From an uncultured Collinsella sp. (GTDB taxonomy: Bacteria > Actinomycetota > Coriobacteriia > Coriobacteriales > Coriobacteriaceae), in contig CABSMK010000046.1 of assembly GCA_902478825.1 (NCBI GenBank), positions 1-11,546 of the forward strand: DNA of 11,546 bases. Direction: 5' to 3'. This document shows, piece after piece, positions 6,616 through 11,546 of this stretch. The position numbers were made by a program, and so were the translations under genes. Below the pieces are notes generated by a model that was not told where the DNA came from, made no database searches, and worked only from the letters and a program-made list of their open reading frames with translations. The stretch's first letter is position 1. Every line of letters begins with the position of its first letter.

Positions 6616-7383
6616 CTACTCGCCTGCCTTGACGACCATAGAGGCGAAGTCGGCAGCCTTGAGCGAAGCGCCGCCCACGAGGGCGCCGTCAACGTCGGGC
6701 TTGGCGACGAGCTCGGCAATGTTGCCGGGCTTGGCGGAACCGCCGTAGAGAACGCGGATGCCGTCGGCGAGCTCCTCGCCGAACATCTCCTTGAGGGTCT
6801 CACGGATAGCGCCGCAGACCTCCTGAGCGTCCTCGGCGGTAGCGGTCTTGCCGGTGCCGATGGCCCAGATGGGCTCGTAGGCGACGACGACCTGCTTGGG
6901 GCAGGTGATCTCAAGGCCAGCAAGGCCAGCCTTGACCTGGTTCACGACGTGCTCGACATAGGTGCCAGCCTCGCGGACCTCGAGGGACTCGCCGCAGCAG
7001 AAGACGGGAACAAGACCGGCGGCAACGAGAGCCTTGGCCTTCTTGTTCTGGTCCTCGTCGGTCTCGTGGAAGTAGTCGCGACGCTCGGAGTGACCGATAA
7101 TGCAGTAGGTGCAGCCAGCGGACTTGAGCATGTCGCAAGAAGACTCACCGGTGAAGGCACCCTTGGCCTCCCAGTACACGTTCTGTGCACCGAGGGCGAT
7201 GGGGGCAGCCTGAATGCGGTCATGAACCGTGGTGATGTCGATGGTCGGAGGGCAGACGAGCACCTCGACGCCAGCCGGAACCTCGGGCAGAGCCTGAGCC
7301 AGCTCATCGGCGAGCTTGGCGGCCTCGGCGACATCGTTGTTCATCTTCCAGTTACCAGCGATAAGAAGAGTGCGATTAGGCAT
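6616..7383 (-). CDS. tpiA: Triosephosphate isomerase
   Basis: This enzyme interconverts dihydroxyacetone phosphate and glyceraldehyde 3-phosphate in the cytoplasm. It has 255 residues, the usual TIM-barrel length. The catalytic residues are all visible: Lys13 in GNWKMN, His98 in IIGHSERR, and Glu170 in AYEPIWAIGTG. The phosphate-binding YGGS is at 213-216. The start MPNRTLLIAGNWK is chosen by homology; an upstream in-frame start at 7383+60 would add 20 residues that only read the pgk tail out of frame. The ATG overlaps the pgk stop by 8 nt (ATGCCTAA shared), and GGAGG lies 9 nt upstream inside pgk, so the two are translationally coupled. Confidence 0.96.
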   Translation of the reverse strand: MPNRTLLIAGNWKMNNDVAEAAKLADELAQALPEVPAGVEVLVCPPTIDITTVHDRIQAAPIALGAQNVYWEAKGAFTGESSCDMLKSAGCTYCIIGHSERRDYFHETDEDQNKKAKALVAAGLVPVFCCGESLEVREAGTYVEHVVNQVKAGLAGLEITCPKQVVVAYEPIWAIGTGKTATAEDAQEVCGAIRETLKEMFGEELADGIRVLYGGSAKPGNIAELVAKPDVDGALVGGASLKAADFASMVVKAGE

Positions 7384-8566
7384 CGAGAAGCGCCTCCACT
7401 CCGGGCAGGGCCTTACCCTCGACGAGCTCCATGGAAGCGCCACCGCCGGTGGAGATCCAGCTCATCTTGTCGGCCAGGTTGAACTTGTTGACGGCTGCGA
7501 CAGAGTCGCCACCGCCGATGATCGAGGTGCAGTCAGCCTCGGCGAGAGCCTCGGCGATAGCCTGGGTGCCGTGAGCAAAGTTGTCAAACTCGAAGACGCC
7601 CATGGGGCCGTTCCAGAACACGGTCTTGGCTCCCTTGACAGCCTCGGCATAGAGCTCCTCGGTCTTGGGACCGATGTCCATACCCTCACGATCGTCGGGG
7701 ATAGCGTCGGAAGCGACAACCTCGGGGACAGCGTCCTCGCCAAAGTGATCTGCAACACGGTTGTCGATGGGGAGCAGGATCTTGACACCCTTCTCCTCAG
7801 CCTTCTTGAGCATCTCGCCGGCGCGCTCGACCCAGTCCTCTTCCTTGAGGGACTGACCAACGGACAGGCCCTGAGCCAGGAAGAAGGTGTAGGCCATGCC
7901 GCCACCGATGATCAGGGTGTCAGCGGAGTCGATGAGGTGATCGAGAACGCCGATCTTGGAGGAAACCTTGGAACCGCCGACGATGGCGACGAAGGGGCGC
8001 TCGGGCTCGGCGAAGATGCCGGTCAGCGTGTCGACCTCCTTCTCGAGCAAGAAGCCGGCGACGGCAGGCAGGTAAGCGGCGGGGCCCACGACGGAACCCT
8101 GGGCGCGGTGAGCGGTGCCGAAGGCATCGAGAACGAAGACGTCACCATAGGAAGCGAGCTTCTTGGCGATCTCGGGATCGTTCTTCTTCTCACGCTTGTC
8201 AAAACGGACGTTCTCGAGAACGAGGACCTTACCCGGCTCGACGGCGGCGACAGCCTCAGCAGCCTTCTCGCCGTAGGTGTCAGCGACAAAGGCAACGTCG
8301 AGACCAGAGAGCTCAGCGAGCTTCTTGGCGACGGGCTCGAGGGACAGCTCGGGCTGGAAGCCGGTGCCCTCGGGACGGCCGAGGTGGCTCATGAGGATGA
8401 CGCGAGCGTTGTGCTCAACGAGGTAGTTGATGGTGGGCAGGGCAGCCTTGATACGGGTGGTGTCGCCAACGACGCCATCCTTGATAGGCACGTTAAAGTC
8501 AACGCGGACGAGAACGCGCTTTCCGTCGACATCGATGTCGCGGACGGTCTTCTTGGTAAAGGCCAT
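7376..8566 (-). CDS. pgk: Phosphoglycerate kinase
   Basis: This enzyme transfers phosphate from 1,3-bisphosphoglycerate to ADP, the first ATP-yielding step of glycolysis. It has 396 residues, the usual length. Visible motifs include the N-terminal signature VLVRVDFNVP (18-27), Arg38, SHLGRP (60-65), the hinge/nucleotide region VGGSKVSSKIGVL, WNGPMGVFE, and the C-terminal GGGDSVAAV that binds nucleotide phosphates. The start MAFTKKTV is supported by GAAAGGT 10 nt upstream; a longer frame opening at 8602 would add 12 residues reading across the leader hairpin and this ribosome site. The gene follows gap after a 140-nt spacer with two hairpins, and its stop codon lies inside the tpiA start. Confidence 0.96.
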   Translation of the reverse strand: MAFTKKTVRDIDVDGKRVLVRVDFNVPIKDGVVGDTTRIKAALPTINYLVEHNARVILMSHLGRPEGTGFQPELSLEPVAKKLAELSGLDVAFVADTYGEKAAEAVAAVEPGKVLVLENVRFDKREKKNDPEIAKKLASYGDVFVLDAFGTAHRAQGSVVGPAAYLPAVAGFLLEKEVDTLTGIFAEPERPFVAIVGGSKVSSKIGVLDHLIDSADTLIIGGGMAYTFFLAQGLSVGQSLKEEDWVERAGEMLKKAEEKGVKILLPIDNRVADHFGEDAVPEVVASDAIPDDREGMDIGPKTEELYAEAVKGAKTVFWNGPMGVFEFDNFAHGTQAIAEALAEADCTSIIGGGDSVAAVNKFNLADKMSWISTGGGASMELVEGKALPGVEALLDA

Positions 8567-8576
8567 GTTTGCTTCT

Positions 8577-8583
8577 ACCTTTC
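8577..8583 (-). promoter_or_regulatory. pgk ribosome binding site that fixes the start
   Basis: GAAAGGT on the minus strand lies 10 nt before the ATG at 8566. It is a moderate match to the anti-Shine-Dalgarno and supports the short start MAFTKK over the upstream ATG at 8602. Confidence 0.65.
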
Positions 8584-8589
8584 GTACGT

Positions 8590-8612
8590 GTCTGCCTCCC
8601 ATTACGGCAGAC
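8590..8612 (-). repeat. pgk leader hairpin
   Basis: GTCTGCC and GGCAGAC form a perfect 7-bp stem with a 9-nt loop, immediately upstream of the pgk ribosome site and downstream of the gap terminator hairpin. A 5' stem of this kind can protect a processed or newly initiated pgk transcript. A -10-like TATAAG (8618-8623) lies just before it, so a pgk promoter in the spacer is possible but its -35 is unclear. Confidence 0.55.
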
Positions 8613-8620
8613 GATTTCTT

Positions 8621-8669
8621 ATAAAAAGGGCGCGACCCTAGGGTGTAAGCCCTATAAGGCCGCGCCCTT
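8621..8669 (-). terminator. Terminator-like hairpin between gap and pgk
   Basis: On the minus strand AAGGGCGCG pairs with CGCGCCCTT (9 bp). The stem continues inward for 6 more pairs (with G-U wobbles) and, past a 2-nt TA bulge, 3 G-C pairs around the loop CTTACA. A TTTTTAT run follows. It starts 37 nt after the gap stop. It has all marks of a Rho-independent terminator inside the gap-pgk-tpiA-gpmI cluster, so it probably lets only part of the transcripts reach pgk and raises gap relative to pgk. Confidence 0.85.
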
Positions 8670-8706
8670 CTTTAGACGCTCAACGAGCTATTCGCTAAAA
8701 GCTAAA

Positions 8707-9732
8707 TTAAGCAACGAACTTCTCGAAGTACTTGATGGTGCGGACCATCTGAGAGGTGTAGGAGTTCTCGTTGTCGTACCAAGAGGTGACCTGAACGAGG
8801 GTCTGGCCGTTGCCGAGGTCAGAGCACATGGTCTGAGTGGCGTCGAAGATGGAGCCGTGGGTCTCGCCGACGATGTCGCGGGAGACGATCTGGTCCTCGT
8901 TGTAGGCGAAGGTCTCGGGGATGGTCTCGGCGTAGGCCTTCATGGCAGCGTTGACCTCGTCGACGGTGACCTTCTTGTCAACGACGGCGTAGAGGTTGGT
9001 CAGCGAGCCGGTCGGCGTCGGGACGCGCTGGGCGGCACCGATGAGCTTGCCGTTGAGCTCGGGGAGAACCAGGCCGATGGCCTTGGCAGCGCCCGTGGTG
9101 TTCGGGACGATGTTCTCGGAGCAGGCGCGGGAGCGACGGAAGTTGCCCTTGCGCTGCGGGCCGTCGAGCGGCATCTGGTCGCCGGTGAAGGCGTGGATGG
9201 TGGTCATGATGCCGGACACGATGGGAGCGAAGTCGTTCAGACCCTTGGCCATCGGGGCGAGGCAGTTGGTGGTGCAGGAAGCAGCGGAGATGATGTTGTC
9301 CTCAGCGGTCAGCGTCTCATGGTTGACGTTGTACACGATGGTGGGCAGATCGCTGCCGGCCGGAGCGGAGATGACGACCTTCTTGGCGCCAGCGTTGATG
9401 TGGGCCTGAGCCTTAGCCTTGCTGGTGTAGAAGCCGGTGCACTCGAGAACGACGTCGACGTCGAGGTCGCCCCAAGGCAGGTTGTTGGCGTCGGCCTCCT
9501 TGTAGATCTTGATCTCCTTGCCGTCAACGGTGATGGAATCCTCGCCAGCAACGACCTCGTGATCGCGAGCGTAGTTGCCCTGCGTGGAGTCGTACTTCAG
9601 CAGGTAAGCGAGCATATCGGGAGAGGTGAGGTCGTTGATAGCGACGATCTCGGAGCCCTCATGACCGAACATCTGACGGAAAGCCAGACGACCGATGCGA
9701 CCGAAGCCGTTAATAGCAACCTTTACTGCCAT
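8707..9732 (-). CDS. gap: Glyceraldehyde-3-phosphate dehydrogenase, type I
   Basis: This enzyme oxidises glyceraldehyde 3-phosphate with phosphate and NAD+ to 1,3-bisphosphoglycerate in the cytoplasm. It has 341 residues, normal for the family. The NAD-binding start MAVKVAINGFGRIGRLAFR is followed by AINDLTS (31-37), whose Asp at 34 favours NAD+ over NADP+. The catalytic Cys153 is in SAASCTTNCLAP, and His180 in TTIHAFTGDQ assists it. The C-terminal WYDNENSYTSQMV is conserved. The start is set by AAAGGAG 5 nt upstream; a longer frame opening at 9834 would add 34 residues reading through the promoter and leader. The gene has its own promoter region and is followed by a terminator-like hairpin, so a monocistronic gap mRNA is likely in addition to a longer operon mRNA. 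Confidence 0.97.
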   Translation of the reverse strand: MAVKVAINGFGRIGRLAFRQMFGHEGSEIVAINDLTSPDMLAYLLKYDSTQGNYARDHEVVAGEDSITVDGKEIKIYKEADANNLPWGDLDVDVVLECTGFYTSKAKAQAHINAGAKKVVISAPAGSDLPTIVYNVNHETLTAEDNIISAASCTTNCLAPMAKGLNDFAPIVSGIMTTIHAFTGDQMPLDGPQRKGNFRRSRACSENIVPNTTGAAKAIGLVLPELNGKLIGAAQRVPTPTGSLTNLYAVVDKKVTVDEVNAAMKAYAETIPETFAYNEDQIVSRDIVGETHGSIFDATQTMCSDLGNGQTLVQVTSWYDNENSYTSQMVRTIKYFEKFVA

Positions 9733-9737
9733 TGTGT

Positions 9738-9744
9738 CTCCTTT
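9738..9744 (-). promoter_or_regulatory. gap ribosome binding site that fixes the start
   Basis: AAAGGAG on the minus strand lies 5 nt before the ATG at 9732, a strong site that decides the start MAVKVAINGF. Confidence 0.85.
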
Positions 9745-9756
9745 CGTAAGGCCCCC

Positions 9757-9774
9757 GCGAGCTACAGCGCCCGC
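9757..9774 (-). repeat. gap leader hairpin
   Basis: On the minus strand GCGGGC pairs with GCTCGC (6 bp, one G-U) around the loop GCTGTA, about 12 nt upstream of the gap ribosome site. Flanking GGCC blocks could close an outer stem. It lies within the predicted leader of about 65 nt and may stabilise the message; that role is inferred. Confidence 0.45.
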
Positions 9775-9804
9775 CGTTGAGGCCCACAAACTAACCACTC
9801 GCCT

Positions 9805-9834
9805 AATATACCTTTTTTTTGACTTGAATTTCAC
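9805..9834 (-). promoter_or_regulatory. Probable gap promoter
   Basis: On the minus strand GTGAAA (9829-9834), an 18-nt spacer containing an A8 run, and TATATT (9805-9810) form a plausible sigma-70 promoter. The -10 is a good match and the -35 has 4 of 6. Transcription would start near 9798. The position between whiA and gap, in the most AT-rich part of the window, supports it. No terminator is seen after whiA, so readthrough from rapZ-whiA may also contribute. Confidence 0.6.
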
Positions 9835-9866
9835 GAGAATGCTCGAAATTGAAAATCAAATTTACG

Positions 9867-9880
9867 TTAAAACGTTTTAA
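9867..9880. promoter_or_regulatory. Perfect 14-bp palindrome, putative operator upstream of gap
   Basis: TTAAAACGTTTTAA is fully self-complementary and lies about 33 nt upstream of the predicted gap -35. The central CG flanked by A/T arms is the layout of LacI/GalR-family operators and resembles cre-type sites (TGAAAACGTTTTCA), differing at one position in each arm. No regulator gene for it is in the window, so the binding protein is unknown. Confidence 0.5.
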
Positions 9881-9925
9881 AGAGTAAAACAGCAGTTCAA
9901 TCCCTATATAAGCAGTTTCGCTCAA

Positions 9926-10855
9926 CTACCTGTTTGCTTCAATGAGCTTTTCAAGCCTCAAAACTCGATGGTAGAGGGCCGACTTCGACAAGGGAGGGTC
10001 AGCCATCTCCCCCAGATCGCGCAGTGACAGATCAGGATAGCGCTCGCGCAGGTCGCAAAAGACCGCCAAGGCGTCCGGAAGCGTGTCGCGCAAACCCCGC
10101 TGTTCGAGCTCATCGATCAACGCAAGCTGATGCTGGGCGGCACCCGCACTTCTGGTCTGATTGGCCAGCTCGGCATTCACGCGACGGTTTACGTCGTTCT
10201 TAACCAATTTGACCGCGCGCGCTTCCTCGATCTCGGCAACGCTGCGCTTGGCGCCGACCAGCTTTAGAAGCTGCTCGATCTCCTCGGCGCTCTTAATGTA
10301 GACGGCAAAGGATCCGCGCCGCGCGTTAACGCGCGCATGGACCCCAATCTGCTCCAATAGATCGCAAAGCCCCCGGGCATACTGCTCGCCCTGCACCGCA
10401 ATCTCCAAATGAAAATCGCCGCGTGGATCGGCCACGAAACCGCCGGCGATGAGCGCGCCGCGGATGTAGGCAAGCCTGCAGCAGGGACGGGCAACGATGT
10501 GCCGGGGAACACCAGCGACGAGCCCTCCCCTGCGGTCGAGAATGCCCAGCAGCACCAGAGCCTTGTCCAGGTCGGGCTGATCGGGCAGGGTAATGAGATA
10601 GTTACGGACCTTATGCAAGACCGATTTACGAACGGTGAATTCCGTTTTGAGCTTAAGGATGCGATGCGTCAGTGTGATCATCGTGCGCGCGACAGCGCCC
10701 GTCTCGGTCGCGACCGTCAAACGATACCGCCCGGAGCCGGCCAGCGAAAGTGTGCCGCTCACACGCGTCAGGGCGGCAAGCGTCGACAAGTCGCAGTATT
10801 CACATTCGGGTTCGCAGCGCGCGAGCTCGTCACGCACCTCGGCGGTAAACGACAT
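9926..10855 (-). CDS. whiA: DNA-binding regulator WhiA
   Basis: WhiA is a DNA-binding protein with a degenerate LAGLIDADG homing-endonuclease fold and a C-terminal helix-turn-helix. It controls sporulation division genes in Streptomyces and affects division and chromosome segregation in Bacillus. The product has 309 residues, normal length. The N-terminal domain opens MSFTAEVRDELAR. The family hallmark CCRLAYIRGALIAGGFVADP (125-144) is clear, and the helix-turn-helix is in the last 60 residues (LSLRDLGEMADPPLSKSALYHRVLRL). Unusually, three cysteines cluster near the N terminus (Cys14, Cys18, Cys21). The ATG lies 6 nt after the rapZ stop with no strong ribosome site, suggesting coupling to rapZ. 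The neighbouring gap-pgk-tpiA set matches actinobacterial synteny. Confidence 0.95.
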   Translation of the reverse strand: MSFTAEVRDELARCEPECEYCDLSTLAALTRVSGTLSLAGSGRYRLTVATETGAVARTMITLTHRILKLKTEFTVRKSVLHKVRNYLITLPDQPDLDKALVLLGILDRRGGLVAGVPRHIVARPCCRLAYIRGALIAGGFVADPRGDFHLEIAVQGEQYARGLCDLLEQIGVHARVNARRGSFAVYIKSAEEIEQLLKLVGAKRSVAEIEEARAVKLVKNDVNRRVNAELANQTRSAGAAQHQLALIDELEQRGLRDTLPDALAVFCDLRERYPDLSLRDLGEMADPPLSKSALYHRVLRLEKLIEANR

Positions 10856-10861
10856 GCAGGC

Positions 10862-11546
10862 CTATGCTTTCGTGTTGGCGCGCGACAGGTCGCGATGGGA
10901 AATACTCACGTGATACTGGGCACCTTCTAAATAACGTGCCGTGGCCTCGGCGATGGCAACGCTGCGGTGTTGACCGCCCGTGCAGCCGATGGCAATAGAA
11001 AGCTGTGGCTTGCCCTCCGCGATATAGCCCGGCATCACCGTATCGAGCAGCTGTGTCCAGGCCTTCCAGAACTCCTGGGTCTTGGGATGGTCCAGAACAA
11101 AGTCGGAGACTTTCTTATCGAGACCGGTCATGGTGCGCATCTCGGGATCGTAGAACGGATTGGGCAGGAAGCGGACGTCGATCATAATGTCCGCCTCGAC
11201 GGGCATGCCGTGCTTAAAGCCAAACGAGAACACGTGGACGTCCATGAGCTGCTGGTCGGACAGCTCGGAAAATGCCATGCGTAGCTTGTTGCGCAGCGCA
11301 GAGGTGCGCAGACGGCTCGTGTCGATAATCATATCGGCTCGGTCGCGCACGCCCTGCAGCTGAAGGCGCTCGCGCTGAATGGCATCGGCCGTCGTCTCCC
11401 CCGGTTTGGCAATGGGATGGCGGCGGCGGTTTTCGCTGTAGCGACGAATCAGCACCTCGTCAGACGCCTCCAGGAACACGATGTCGCAGCTCATCTCGCG
11501 CTCTTCGAGCGCGGCGACCGCATCGAGCAGCTCATCGAACAAGCCC
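10862..11546 (-). CDS. rapZ: RapZ (YvcJ) family nucleotide-binding protein, N terminus outside window
   Basis: In E. coli RapZ senses glucosamine 6-phosphate and guides RNase E to the sRNA GlmZ. In Gram-positives the family (YvcJ) binds and hydrolyses GTP/ATP, and its cell role is less clear. The window holds 227 complete codons plus the stop; a family member of about 285-300 residues would have some 60-70 more at the N terminus, including the Walker A loop. Visible family segments are VLIRRYSENRRRHP, the central VFSFGFKHGMPVEADIMIDVRFLPNPF, and GCTGGQHRSVAIAE about 40 residues from the end. The first visible codons run unbroken to the window edge (a TTG there encodes Leu, not a start). It precedes whiA by 6 nt, with no yvcK between. 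Confidence 0.95.
   Translation of the reverse strand, partial: GLFDELLDAVAALEEREMSCDIVFLEASDEVLIRRYSENRRRHPIAKPGETTADAIQRERLQLQGVRDRADMIIDTSRLRTSALRNKLRMAFSELSDQQLMDVHVFSFGFKHGMPVEADIMIDVRFLPNPFYDPEMRTMTGLDKKVSDFVLDHPKTQEFWKAWTQLLDTVMPGYIAEGKPQLSIAIGCTGGQHRSVAIAEATARYLEGAQYHVSISHRDLSRANTKA

Noticed and set aside
5015..6748. A 577-codon plus-strand frame antisense to gpmI
   Set aside because: Same cause as for oppA; it starts within the gpmI terminator and its product is low-complexity Val/Leu/Gly-rich sequence. The genuine gene is the clear iPGM on the other strand.
7316..9780. Long plus-strand frames (441 and 403 codons) antisense to pgk and gap
   Set aside because: Shadow frames in codon register with highly expressed genes that avoid three codons; no homology features.
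9733..9834. Longer N terminus for gap starting at 9834
   Set aside because: It would cover the promoter, leader hairpin and ribosome site; the GAPDH family starts at MAVKVAINGF.

Overview
The window looks like a chromosomal stretch of a Coriobacteriia-type actinobacterium, most likely Collinsella or a close relative. This is inferred from the moderately high GC content, the actinobacterial order rapZ-whiA-gap-pgk-tpiA-(gpmI)-secG, the strong codon bias and the style of the proteins; no marker gene is present to prove it. Every gene I can support lies on the minus strand, so transcription runs from high to low coordinates. The first 40 bases are not genomic: they match the tail of an Illumina Nextera i5 index plus the complete Nextera read-1 transposase adapter, so the real contig begins at about base 41.

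In transcription order: (1) rapZ (5' end cut by the window edge) and whiA are 6 nt apart and form a regulatory pair. The yvcK gene that usually sits between them in Gram-positives is absent. (2) A 193-nt AT-rich gap holds a promoter and a perfect 14-bp palindrome upstream of gap. (3) gap, pgk, tpiA and gpmI encode four glycolytic enzymes that convert triose phosphates to 2-phosphoglycerate. A strong terminator-like hairpin plus a second small hairpin separate gap from pgk, whereas pgk-tpiA (8-nt overlap) and tpiA-gpmI (5-nt gap) are tightly coupled. A strong intrinsic terminator follows gpmI. (4) secG is a one-gene unit with an extended -10 promoter and its own strong terminator. (5) oppA, oppB, oppC and oppD (3' end cut by the contig end) encode an oligopeptide/dipeptide ABC importer. 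oppA is preceded by a long leader or promoter region and followed by a hairpin that may hold oppA expression above that of the permease genes.

Functionally the window joins central carbon metabolism, a protein-export subunit and peptide uptake, downstream of a regulator pair. Five genes (oppA, gpmI, tpiA, pgk, gap; about 2,070 codons) contain no TTA, CTA or TCA codon at all. This explains the very long open frames on the opposite strand, which I treat as shadows. I found no CRISPR array, natural mobile element, tRNA, rRNA or clearly novel system. The most useful observations are the adapter contamination, the layout of regulatory hairpins around gap and oppA, the palindrome upstream of gap, the missing yvcK, and a cysteine cluster at the WhiA N terminus.
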